Positions 41,115 to 50,949 of a stretch of 64,000 bases of DNA are shown here, in pieces. The stretch covers positions 6,850,118-6,914,117 of the forward strand of contig NZ_JAIFZO010000002.1 of the NCBI RefSeq assembly GCF_026341275.1, in the 5' to 3' direction. Below the pieces are notes generated by a model. That model did not search any database and was not told the origin of the DNA. It worked only from the letters and a program-made list of their open reading frames with translations. The position numbers and the translations under genes were made by a program. Source of the DNA: Streptomyces ortus. Its GTDB lineage: Bacteria; Actinomycetota; Actinomycetes; Streptomycetales; Streptomycetaceae. The number at the start of each line of letters is the position of its first letter. Positions within the stretch are counted from its first letter, which is position 1.

Positions 41115-42983
41115 GTGCGTACCTCCATCGCCACCGTCTCCCTCAGCGGAGCCCTCACCGAGAAGCTCACCGCTGCCGCGCGGGCCGGGTTCGACGGGGT
41201 CGAGGTCTTCGAGAACGATCTGCTGGCCAGTCCGCTGACACCGGAGGAGATTCGCGCGCGCTGTGCCGATCTCGGGCTGAGCATCGATCTGTATCAACCC
41301 ATGCGCGATATCGAGGCCGTGCCGCCGGACGAGTTCCAGCGCAACCTGCGCCGGGCCGAGCACAAATTCCGGCTCATGGAGCGACTCGGCGCGGACACCG
41401 TCCTGGTGTGCTCCAGTGTCTCGCCCCACGCGGTCGACGACGACGCGCTCGCCGCCTTCCAGCTGCGCCGCCTGGCCGAACTCGCCGACGGCTTCGGTAT
41501 CCGCGTCGCGTACGAGGCCCTGGCATGGGGCCGGCACGTCAGCACGTACGACCACGCCTGGCGCATCGTCGAAGCCGCCGACCACCCGGCGCTCGGCACC
41601 TGCCTGGACAGTTTCCACATCCTCGCCCGCGACTCCGACCCCCGGGCTCTCGAAGGGATCGCGGAGATTCCCGGCGAGAAGATCTTCTTTCTGCAACTGG
41701 CCGACGCGCCGCTCATGGCGATGGACGTCCTGCAGTGGAGCCGCCACCACCGCTGCTTCCCCGGTCAGGGCGGCTTCGACATCGCCGGGTTCCTCCGGCA
41801 GGTGATCAAGGCCGGCTATCAGGGGCCGCTCTCCCTCGAAGTCTTCAACGACGTCTTCCGGCAGGCCGAGGCCGGGCCGACCGCCGTCGACGCGCAGCGC
41901 TCGCTCCTCGTGCTGCAGGAGAGCGTCGGCCTCACCGCACCGCCCGCGCCCGTCGTGCCGACCGGCGTCGCCTTCGCCGAACTGGTCAGCCCCGACGTCG
42001 AACCGGTCTCGGAACTCCTGGCAGCGCTCGGCTTCACCAGAACCGCCCGGCACCGCGGCAAACCGGTCGACCTGTGGCAGCAGGGGGAGGCACGGGTGCT
42101 GCTCAACACCGGTCCGGGCGCCCGCCGCGACGGTACGCAGCTCGCCGCCGTCGGGCTGGAGTCACCGGACCCGGCCGGCGCGGCCAAGCGTGCCGAAGCA
42201 CTGCTCGCCCCCGTGCTGCCGCGCCGCCGCACCCCGGAAGACGTGCCCCTGGACGCCGTCGCCGCACCCGACGGTACGGAACTCTTCTTCTGCGCCACCG
42301 GCCGCCCCGGACTGCCCGACTGGACAAGCGACTTCGACCCCGCAGACCCCGCAGACCCCACAGACCCCGCAGGACCGACTGGGCCGACAGGGCCCGCGGA
42401 TACCACAGACCCCACGGAGCCCGCCCCCGGCGGCATCCACCGCATCGATCACCTCGCCCTCACCCAGCCCTGGCACCAGTTCGACGAGGCCGCGCTCTTC
42501 CACCGCAGCGTTCTGGGGCTCGGCGCCCTGGAGAGCGTGGACGTCGCCGACCCGTACGGGCTGCTGCGCAGCCGGGCCGTCACCAACGCCGACGGCAGTG
42601 TCCGTATCGCCCTCGGTGTCGGCCCGGCCCCGAGCGCCGACGACGGCGACCGGGCCCAGCACATCGCGCTCGCCACCGACGACCTCGTGACGGCGGCGCG
42701 CCGCTTCCGGGCCGCGGGCGGCCGGCTGCTCGCCATCCCCGCCAACTACTACGACGACCTCGCGGCCAGGTACGAGTTCGCCGACGGCGAGCTGGAGACC
42801 TTCCGCGCACTCGGCATCCTCTACGACCGGGACGCGGACGGCGCGTTCCGCCACTGCTACACGGAGACGATCGGCCGGGTCTTCTTCGAACTGGTCCAGC
42901 GCGACCCGGGACACCGCGGTTACGGCGCGCGCAACGCCCCGGTGCGGCTGGCGGCGCAGCACGTACGGCGGCCCGTGCGCTGA
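41115..42983 (+). CDS. 3-dehydroshikimate dehydratase / HPPD-like fusion (QsuB type)
   Basis: A 622-residue protein starting at GTG 41115 (MRTSIATVSLSGALTEKL), with GAGGAG 7 bases upstream. Residues 1-270 are a TIM-barrel sugar-phosphate-isomerase-like domain with metal ligands in VAYEALAWG, CLDSFHIL and LSLEVFND. The C-terminal half is a 4-hydroxyphenylpyruvate dioxygenase-like vicinal-oxygen-chelate module (RIDHLALTQ, AQHIALATDD, RVFFELVQR). This is the QsuB architecture, which dehydrates 3-dehydroshikimate to protocatechuate; the second domain's role is unsettled. A DPADPADPTDPAGPTGPTG linker from 9-base repeats separates the halves. Confidence 0.92.
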   Translation: MRTSIATVSLSGALTEKLTAAARAGFDGVEVFENDLLASPLTPEEIRARCADLGLSIDLYQPMRDIEAVPPDEFQRNLRRAEHKFRLMERLGADTVLVCSSVSPHAVDDDALAAFQLRRLAELADGFGIRVAYEALAWGRHVSTYDHAWRIVEAADHPALGTCLDSFHILARDSDPRALEGIAEIPGEKIFFLQLADAPLMAMDVLQWSRHHRCFPGQGGFDIAGFLRQVIKAGYQGPLSLEVFNDVFRQAEAGPTAVDAQRSLLVLQESVGLTAPPAPVVPTGVAFAELVSPDVEPVSELLAALGFTRTARHRGKPVDLWQQGEARVLLNTGPGARRDGTQLAAVGLESPDPAGAAKRAEALLAPVLPRRRTPEDVPLDAVAAPDGTELFFCATGRPGLPDWTSDFDPADPADPTDPAGPTGPTGPADTTDPTEPAPGGIHRIDHLALTQPWHQFDEAALFHRSVLGLGALESVDVADPYGLLRSRAVTNADGSVRIALGVGPAPSADDGDRAQHIALATDDLVTAARRFRAAGGRLLAIPANYYDDLAARYEFADGELETFRALGILYDRDADGAFRHCYTETIGRVFFELVQRDPGHRGYGARNAPVRLAAQHVRRPVR

Positions 42984-43107
42984 GCCGGCGGCCGACCGGC
43001 TCTCCGGCGGTCCGGATGTCCGGAATCCGGCTGACGCCCCGTTGTGAACCTGGTGAGACTGGCAGGCGCACACCCCCGACAGGCACGAGCAGCAGAGGCG
43101 GACCGCC

Positions 43108-44667
<1,560 letters not shown>

Positions 44668-44670
<3 letters not shown>

Positions 44671-44694
44671 CCTGACCTGACCTGACCTGACCTG
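44668..44694. repeat. pentanucleotide repeat (CCTGA)n after the ThDP-enzyme stop
   Basis: Four exact CCTGA units (44671-44690) follow the TGA stop directly, with a decayed fifth. Each unit contains a TGA. Confidence 0.85.
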
Positions 44695-44741
44695 CCTGAC
44701 CAAGAGCCGTCCCTGGCCCCCGGCCCCGCGACGAAGTGGGC

Positions 44742-46133
44742 TCAGCCGTCCCAGACGCCGGAGTGCTCGCGGTGCGCCGGCGTCAGACCGTTCACGAAGA
44801 AGCGGTCGTAGTACTCCTCCTCGACGTGGTGTGCCTGCAGCCAGACACCCGGGACAAGGATGGCGTCCGTGTGCGCCGGGAACCGCCGGTGCGTCCCGAT
44901 GATGTACTCGCACACGTCCCGGGCGCAGTCCACGACCCGTGACTCGTACTCACTGGCCTCGGCGAGATAGCGCTGCCCGTAGTCCTCCTTGTAGATCCGG
45001 GTGAAGACCTCCTTGTCGGTGTACGTGCCGCCGGGCCCGAACTTGGCCTCGACGACGGCGTCCACGGCCGCCGACATCGACGGGTGCGCGGGCGGGCAGG
45101 CGGCCTCGATCAGGGGCTCGCCCTCCGGGGAGGTGAGACCCACCGGATGCGAGCGCAGGTTCGCGTACTTGGGCAGCGGGACGTGCCAGCGCCACACGTC
45201 GGCGAGCCGCCAGCGCGGGGTGACGAAGGTGAAACCGAGCATCCTGCCGTACGCCTTCGAGAACTTCGGGTCGCCCAGGGCGATCTGCGGGTTGACCGAG
45301 GCGTGGATCCAGGCGCCCAGGCCCATCGCCTCGGCGGTGAGCATCAGGTTCTGCAGAAGCAGGTCCGCCTCGATCTGGGTGCGCATCGGGCCGAGCGCGC
45401 CCAGCGGCAGTTTCAGGTCGCCGTTGAGGAATCCGTTGCGCACCCACTTCCGTACCCCGGCGGGACGGTAGAGGTTGCGGTCGTCGACGAAGGTCGGGCG
45501 GGCTCCGTCCGGCTGCGTGAGCAGGTACATCAGCGCGTTGACGTACTGGTGGGACAGGTCGACGACCGGCAGGAACAGCGTCGTGCCGGGCAGGTTGGAC
45601 AGGAACCGGTTCGAGTCGAGGTACGCCGGGAAGTCGCGCATCCCCTCGGCGACGTCCAGGCGGTGGTCCAGGACCCGCACCTTGGCCCGGTGGGCCCTGG
45701 CGACCAGCGTGGCGGCGTCGAAGGGCTCGTGCGGGGCCGGTTCCAGTTTGCGCAGGTAGTACGTGCCCGAGTCGTTGATCATGAAGAAGTGGGTGCCCTG
45801 CGCGTTGTCGGGGCTGCCCGCGGTCCGGCCCGCCATCGTGAGGTTGGGCTTGGCCATGATGGGCTTGCCGTCCCGCGGATCGTCGAAGGGCCGGTCCGGC
45901 ATGGTCAGCCCGGTGGCGCCGGTCAGCGCGATCAGCACCGCCTCCTCCAGCTCCGACAGGGGCTGCGGAGGGTGCGTGGAGCGGTGGCTCATGGAGCCGG
46001 CCGGCACCGACGCGCCCCGGCTGACCCGGTGGGTGCGGCGGCGCCAGAGGGTCTCCAGGAGAGGCCGCGCCAGCAGGTCGTCGAGCCCCGGATGCCCGGA
46101 GCGGCGCTCAGCCCGGCTCACCGTTGACTCCAT
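44742..46133 (-). CDS. nitroreductase-fold protein coupled to the peroxidase gene
   Basis: A 463-residue frame from ATG 46133, overlapping the upstream peroxidase stop by 26 bases. No ribosome site precedes 46133, so coupling or an internal ATG (about 45992, MSHRSTHPPQ) is possible. LSELEEAVLIALTGATGLTMPDRPF near the N-terminus and LLLQNLMLTAEAMGLGAWIHASVNP (about residues 270-295) recall nitroreductase/FMN-oxidoreductase folds. The protein is longer than most, and the FMN-binding basic motif is not clear. It may act on the product of the peroxidase, but this is inference from the overlap. Confidence 0.6.
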   Translation of the reverse strand: MESTVSRAERRSGHPGLDDLLARPLLETLWRRRTHRVSRGASVPAGSMSHRSTHPPQPLSELEEAVLIALTGATGLTMPDRPFDDPRDGKPIMAKPNLTMAGRTAGSPDNAQGTHFFMINDSGTYYLRKLEPAPHEPFDAATLVARAHRAKVRVLDHRLDVAEGMRDFPAYLDSNRFLSNLPGTTLFLPVVDLSHQYVNALMYLLTQPDGARPTFVDDRNLYRPAGVRKWVRNGFLNGDLKLPLGALGPMRTQIEADLLLQNLMLTAEAMGLGAWIHASVNPQIALGDPKFSKAYGRMLGFTFVTPRWRLADVWRWHVPLPKYANLRSHPVGLTSPEGEPLIEAACPPAHPSMSAAVDAVVEAKFGPGGTYTDKEVFTRIYKEDYGQRYLAEASEYESRVVDCARDVCEYIIGTHRRFPAHTDAILVPGVWLQAHHVEEEYYDRFFVNGLTPAHREHSGVWDG

Positions 46134-49008
46134 GGCCGTCGCCGTCGCCGTCGCCGTTGTCCGTCGGGCGGACCGCCCGCCATGGCGCGAAGGCGCTCGC
46201 GTCGCGCGGCAGCAGCGCGGCCAGCTCCGGGCAGTGGCGCAGGATGACGGAGTCCATGCCGCCCTTCTCCACCCAGTCGATACCGAGCGGTGTGTACACC
46301 TCGGGCCGGTAGTCGACGGTCAGGAAGCGGTCGCTCTGCAGACGCCGCGTCGCCATCAGGATGAAGATGCGGAAGGCCGTGTCGCTGAAGCCGAAGCCCG
46401 TCGGCGGGTTCTCGGCGAACAGGCCCACCACCGTGTCGATCTCGTCGACCGAGCGGTACACCTCCTTGAGCCGCGCCAGCGACTCGGCGCTCTGCGTCAG
46501 CTCCTCGAAGGACCGGATGCGCTGCTTGTGCAGACCCTCGCGGAAGTCGTTGTAGCGCGGCACACCCCGGCGCCGGGTCCGTACGAGGTCCACCACCGAC
46601 AGGTCGATGATCTCGCCGTCCCGCTCGAACCGCCGCAGGGCTTCGGGGTAGTTGTGCAGTGTGATGGCGCCGGGGTGGGCGATGCCGAACGAGTACAGCG
46701 CGTTCGCGAGGCCCGTCTTGCGGATCTGCGACTCGGCCGCGCCGCCCTGGATGTCCATGAACCCGACCGTCTCCAGCCGGTGCCCGAAGTGGTGCTCGCG
46801 CAGTTCGAAGTCGTCGGGGACCAGCGGATGCATGCGGTACACCGTGACGAAGTCCTCGGTCAGCGAGTACGGCGTCCCGTGGTGGTCCGGCAGGGTGTGC
46901 GGGATGCCCTTGAGCGAGTGGGCCTCCAGCAGCCACAGCCCCAGCTGGTTCAGCCAGTTCCTGGGCGGGCCCTGCCAGTTGGTCTTCAGACCGATGTCGA
47001 TCGCCTTGGTGGCGAGGATCGCCGGGGTCCACTCCACCGTGTGTATCTTCGCGATGAGCGCGGAGACCACCAGCCGCGCCGTGTGGTAGATCCGCTCCTC
47101 GCCCATCGACGGATACTCGGTGCGCAGCGCGTCGCAGACCGCGTTGTGCTCCCGCGCGAACAGGGTGTGCATCGCGCTGAGGCCCATCCACCAGCTCTCG
47201 TTGAACCCGGTGAGCGGAATGCCGTTCTGCGCGCCCGGCAAGTGGCCGTCCTCCAAACGGAGTTCGGCGCCGCCGTCGGGCTCGCGCAGGAAACGGGCGG
47301 TCTTCTCGTCGCCGCCGTACACCTCGGAACCGTCCCACCAGTGCGAGGCCATGTTCCCGAACAGGATCGGCGGGCGGTCGCCGGGCTGGGCCAGCCCCTC
47401 GTTGTCGCTGAACCGCATCACGTTCTCGGCCGACCCGCCCGGCGTGTTGTGCCAGGGGTCGCTGCCGGGCGGCAGCGGCACCTCCACGGACGGACCGCCC
47501 GCCGGGTACCTGCGGTGGTTGACCCAGTCGTGCACCTGGAACTGGATCCAGGCCGCCGCCAGCACATTGAGCGAGGTCGCGGGCAGGAAACTGTCCCGCC
47601 GCAGGAGCTGCCGGCTCACCGTGACCGGGTTGGGCGTGTCGAACCGGTCGGGCCGGTAGTCCGGTTTCAGGTTGCGTCCGAAGGCGGCGCCCACGGCACC
47701 CATCCGCGGCTCGGACAGATCGTTGTACGACCCGTCGTACGAGCGCTCGGTGCGCAGCCGCTCCTCGATGGGCTCCGGTACGGACTGGGCCCTGGGCGGG
47801 GCCTCGCGCACCTCGCTGTCGATGAGGTTGAACCGGCGCAGCACCTTCCGCAGGAAGACCAGGTTCAGCAGGCTCAGCTGCAACGGCAGCCGGTGCCAGG
47901 GCACATACCGGTTCAGCCGTGTCAGTGCGGCGCCGACGGGCCGGCCGATGAGCCGGTTGCGCAGCGGCTCCTCGGTGACGAAGCGCAGCCCGAGCCGGTG
48001 CGCGCCGCTCGCCTGGTACGCGGCCTTGCGGGCGCGGTTGAGATTGCCGAGCGGGCGGAACTCGTCGGTGGTGTACCAGGGGTTGAACACCAGGTCTTCC
48101 ACCCGCCGGGCCGCCGCCCGTGCTTCGGCCCCGTCCAGATCCTGGCCCGGTACGGTGAGCCGGGCCACCGGGATCGGCGGCGAGACGGCGTCCTTCCACT
48201 CCACCGAGGTGTCCTCGACCGGGGTGCGCAACTCGTCCACGTACCGCTGCACGCACAGGTCGAAGGAGACGTCGGCGGAGGCGAGCCGACGGGCCAGCTC
48301 GTGGTGCAGGAAGTCGGGGTCGCGCCGGTCGGGCGGGGGAGCGGGCGGGGTTCCGCCGACCGGGCGCAGCAGGTGGCGCACGGGTCCCGCCTCGCCCCAG
48401 AGCATCGCCCCGCGACTCCAATACGTCTGTGTGGCCAGGGAGGTGACGGTCTGCCGGGTGGCCGCCTGGACGTTGCGCCGCATCCGGGTGGCGGTTTCGA
48501 ACCCGACCGCCAGCGGGAGCTTCACGAGGAGTCCGAACGCCTTCTGGAGGGGGTTGCGGGCGCCCGCCATGGCCTTGGCGAAGGCCACGAACTCGCGTGC
48601 GTCGCGGGCGTGCGACACGGGATGGCTCGTGGCGAGCAGGTCGTGGCTCTCCTCGTCCGACACGCGGACGCGCAGGGCCGCGCCGCGCAGGTCGGGGGCT
48701 CCGTCGCCCTGCCGGATGCCGCTCGCGTTCGACAGCCGCAGCGTCACCGGGTAGTCGGCGCCGGGGCGGGCGAAGCCGACGCGCAGGACGGCGGGCAGGT
48801 CGTCGTGGAAGCGCAGGCGGGCGTTCTCCACTCCGAGCGGAGCCTTGGCGTGGAAGGCGCGGGCGGTCGCGCCGCCGGCGGCCCGGCGGTTCTTGACCTG
48901 TACTTCCATCAGCTCCCGGGCCAGCCGATCGAAAACCAGCCGTTCCGCCTCGGGGCTTCCGCCTTCGTAGTGTTCGTACCGCTGATCGTACTGCCCGGTG
49001 TCGGCCAT
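46108..49008 (-). CDS. catalase-fold domain fused to alpha-dioxygenase-like haem peroxidase
   Basis: A 966-residue protein starting MADTGQYDQRYEHYEGG at ATG 49008, with GAAGGAGAC upstream. Residues ~20-340 resemble a compact catalase: RAFHAKAPLGV (distal His53), LPAVLRVGFARPGADYPVTLRLSN, and NRARKAAYQAS carrying an R-x3-Y haem-ligand pattern (Arg327/Tyr331). Residues ~430-950 are an animal-type peroxidase closest to fatty-acid alpha-dioxygenases: distal His493 in QVHDWVNH, FAREHNAVCDAL, and VYRMHPLVPDD with radical Tyr724 and proximal His727. One half could form a lipid hydroperoxide and the other convert it. The tail GDGDGDGHG comes from a hexanucleotide repeat. Confidence 0.85.
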   Translation of the reverse strand: MADTGQYDQRYEHYEGGSPEAERLVFDRLARELMEVQVKNRRAAGGATARAFHAKAPLGVENARLRFHDDLPAVLRVGFARPGADYPVTLRLSNASGIRQGDGAPDLRGAALRVRVSDEESHDLLATSHPVSHARDAREFVAFAKAMAGARNPLQKAFGLLVKLPLAVGFETATRMRRNVQAATRQTVTSLATQTYWSRGAMLWGEAGPVRHLLRPVGGTPPAPPPDRRDPDFLHHELARRLASADVSFDLCVQRYVDELRTPVEDTSVEWKDAVSPPIPVARLTVPGQDLDGAEARAAARRVEDLVFNPWYTTDEFRPLGNLNRARKAAYQASGAHRLGLRFVTEEPLRNRLIGRPVGAALTRLNRYVPWHRLPLQLSLLNLVFLRKVLRRFNLIDSEVREAPPRAQSVPEPIEERLRTERSYDGSYNDLSEPRMGAVGAAFGRNLKPDYRPDRFDTPNPVTVSRQLLRRDSFLPATSLNVLAAAWIQFQVHDWVNHRRYPAGGPSVEVPLPPGSDPWHNTPGGSAENVMRFSDNEGLAQPGDRPPILFGNMASHWWDGSEVYGGDEKTARFLREPDGGAELRLEDGHLPGAQNGIPLTGFNESWWMGLSAMHTLFAREHNAVCDALRTEYPSMGEERIYHTARLVVSALIAKIHTVEWTPAILATKAIDIGLKTNWQGPPRNWLNQLGLWLLEAHSLKGIPHTLPDHHGTPYSLTEDFVTVYRMHPLVPDDFELREHHFGHRLETVGFMDIQGGAAESQIRKTGLANALYSFGIAHPGAITLHNYPEALRRFERDGEIIDLSVVDLVRTRRRGVPRYNDFREGLHKQRIRSFEELTQSAESLARLKEVYRSVDEIDTVVGLFAENPPTGFGFSDTAFRIFILMATRRLQSDRFLTVDYRPEVYTPLGIDWVEKGGMDSVILRHCPELAALLPRDASAFAPWRAVRPTDNGDGDGDGHGVNGEPG

Positions 49009-49462
49009 CGGCTGTCTCCTTCGTACGGATGCGTACGGGACAGGGGGCAGCACGCTACCGGTGGGGCGGGGTGGCCGCAGCGGTGGTTCCCGCCGATGCG
49101 GGGTGCCGGGCGGGTGGCTCACGTGCGGCGCGTCGGTGCACGTCAGGCGCCTGCCCGGCCGTCCGCGACGGCCGTCCGCCGCCCCGCGAGGCCCCGAACC
49201 CACAGCAGCCACAGCCGGTGGCGACGAGGGTGGCCGGGGACCACCACCTCCCGGCCACGCGAGCCGGCGCCGCGCGGCGGTGGACGCGAGGTATGTCTAT
49301 GCCTGCGGGCCGTGGCGGTGGGCCGCGCAGTTCCCCGCGCCCCTGAAGGCGGGGCCGCGCCCCTTCAGGGGCGCGGGGAACTGCGCGCTCAGCACCCACT
49401 GGGGTGCGGATGTGGCAAGGGGTGCGAGGAACTTCGCGAAAGGGCCCCGCCCGGGGAACCGG
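49009..49462. other. intergenic region with hairpin repeat
   Basis: About 450 bases between the peroxidase start and the histidine-phosphatase stop, both on the minus strand. It contains the perfect hairpin at 49,324-49,387 and otherwise very GC-rich DNA with no supported gene. The peroxidase promoter should lie here. Confidence 0.5.
49324..49387. repeat. perfect 25-bp inverted repeat, copy of the GCAGTTCCCCGCGCCCC family
   Basis: Left arm 49324-49348 (starting CGCGCAGTTCCCCGCGCC) and right arm 49363-49387 are exact reverse complements around a 14-base loop. Lying downstream of the pentose-phosphate operon, it could serve as its terminator. Confidence 0.88.
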
Positions 49463-50050
49463 CTACGGCTTCGCGTTCCACTCCGCGAGGACCGGGCGCC
49501 CGTGCTCCAGGGAGAGCCGGCTCACCGTGGCCGTGTCGAGCCGGAACAGCCGCCCGTCCGACGCCGGCAGCCCGAGCCGGCGCGCGGTCAGCACCCGCAG
49601 GAAGTGCGAGTGGGCCACCAGCACCACGTCACCCTCGTCGAGCGCCTTCGCCGCATGGGCCAGCACCCGGTCGGCCCGTTCGCCCACCTCGGCGGGCGAC
49701 TCGCCCCTCTGCCCGTCAGGACCGGGTGGCACCCCGTCGTTCCACAGGTACCAGTCGGGCCTGGTCCGGTGGATGTCGACGGTCTTGATGCCCTCGTACG
49801 CCCCGTAGTTCCACTCGTGCAGGTCGGGGTCGACGACGGCCCCGGTCAGCCCCGCCAGCTCGGCGGTCCGTATCGCGCGCTGAAGCGGACTGGTGAGCAC
49901 CAGGGCACAGGACCGCCCGGCGAAGAGCGGAACGAGGGACTTCGCCTGTTCCTCGCCGTGCTCGGTGAGGGGCAGGTCGGTCCAGCTCGTGTGCTGTCCC
50001 GACCTGCTCCACTCGGTCTCGCCGTGCCGGACGAGGAGAAGATCGCCCAT
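49463..50050 (-). CDS. histidine phosphatase superfamily protein
   Basis: A 195-residue protein starting MGDLLLVRHGETEWSRSG, with TAGGAG 5 bases upstream. The RHG motif (His9) and the C-terminal catalytic His in VLVAHSHFLRVL, plus TSPLQRAIRTAEL and HEWNYGAYEG, define the phosphoglycerate-mutase-like phosphatase family. It starts 5 bases after the gnd stop and is the last gene of the pentose-phosphate operon, so a sugar-phosphate substrate is plausible but not shown. Confidence 0.92.
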   Translation of the reverse strand: MGDLLLVRHGETEWSRSGQHTSWTDLPLTEHGEEQAKSLVPLFAGRSCALVLTSPLQRAIRTAELAGLTGAVVDPDLHEWNYGAYEGIKTVDIHRTRPDWYLWNDGVPPGPDGQRGESPAEVGERADRVLAHAAKALDEGDVVLVAHSHFLRVLTARRLGLPASDGRLFRLDTATVSRLSLEHGRPVLAEWNAKP

Positions 50051-50055
50051 GACTC

Positions 50056-50943
50056 CTACTTCGCGGACTCGACGGCGTGACCGCCGAACTGGTTGCGCAG
50101 TGCCGCGATCATCTTCATCTGCGGCGAGTCGTCCTGCCGGGACGCGAACCGGGCGAACAGCGACGCGGTGATCGCGGGCAGCGGTACCGCGTTGTCGATG
50201 GCCGCCTCGACAGTCCAGCGGCCCTCGCCGGAGTCCTGCGCGAAGCCGCGCAGCCGCTCCAGGTGCTCGTCCTCGTCCAGCGCGTTGACCGCCAGGTCCA
50301 GCAGCCAGGACCGGATCACCGTGCCCTCCTGCCAGGAACGGAAGACCTCGCGCACATCGGTGACGGAGTCGACCGCCTCGAGCAGCTCCCAGCCCTCGGC
50401 GTAGGCCTGCATCATGGCGTACTCGATGCCGTTGTGGACCATCTTGGAGAAGTGCCCGGCGCCGACCTTGCCCGCGTGCACGAACCCGGCGTCGCCCTCG
50501 GGCTTGAGGGCGTCGAAGACCGGCTGGACCTTGGCGATGTGCTCGGCGTCGCCGCCGACCATCAGCGCGTAGCCGTTCTTGAGGCCCCACACGCCCCCCG
50601 AGACGCCGGCGTCGACGAAGCCGATGCCCTTGGCCGCCAGCTCCTCGGAGTGCTTCTCGTCGTCCGTCCAGCGGGAGTTGCCGCCGTCCACGACCACGTC
50701 ACCCGGCTCAAGCAGCTCGCCGAGCTCGTCGATGGTGGACTGGGTCGCGGCACCGGCGGGAACCATCACCCACACCACCCGCGGACCTTCGAGCTTGCCC
50801 ACGAGCTCGGCCAGGCTGCTCACGTCGGCGAGCTCCGGATTGCGGTCGTATCCGATGACGGTGTGGCCTGCGCGGCGGATGCGCTCGCGCATGTTGCCGC
50901 CCATCTTGCCGAGGCCGATGAGACCAAGCTGCATCGCAGTCAT
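50056..50943 (-). CDS. gnd: 6-phosphogluconate dehydrogenase (decarboxylating), short NAD-type
   Basis: A 295-residue protein starting MTAMQLGLIGLGKMGGNM. It has the N-terminal nucleotide motif GLGKMGGNM, the substrate segment VVDGGNSRWTDD, DAGVSGGVWGLKNGYALMVGG and catalytic Lys in GHFSKMVHNGIEYAMMQAY. The length is that of the short GndA-like enzymes, not the ~470-residue type. It converts 6-phosphogluconate to ribulose 5-phosphate and CO2. It lies 6 bases after pgi in the same operon. Note that no 6-phosphogluconolactonase gene is in this operon. Confidence 0.94.
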   Translation of the reverse strand: MTAMQLGLIGLGKMGGNMRERIRRAGHTVIGYDRNPELADVSSLAELVGKLEGPRVVWVMVPAGAATQSTIDELGELLEPGDVVVDGGNSRWTDDEKHSEELAAKGIGFVDAGVSGGVWGLKNGYALMVGGDAEHIAKVQPVFDALKPEGDAGFVHAGKVGAGHFSKMVHNGIEYAMMQAYAEGWELLEAVDSVTDVREVFRSWQEGTVIRSWLLDLAVNALDEDEHLERLRGFAQDSGEGRWTVEAAIDNAVPLPAITASLFARFASRQDDSPQMKMIAALRNQFGGHAVESAK

Positions 50944-50949
50944 GTCAGT

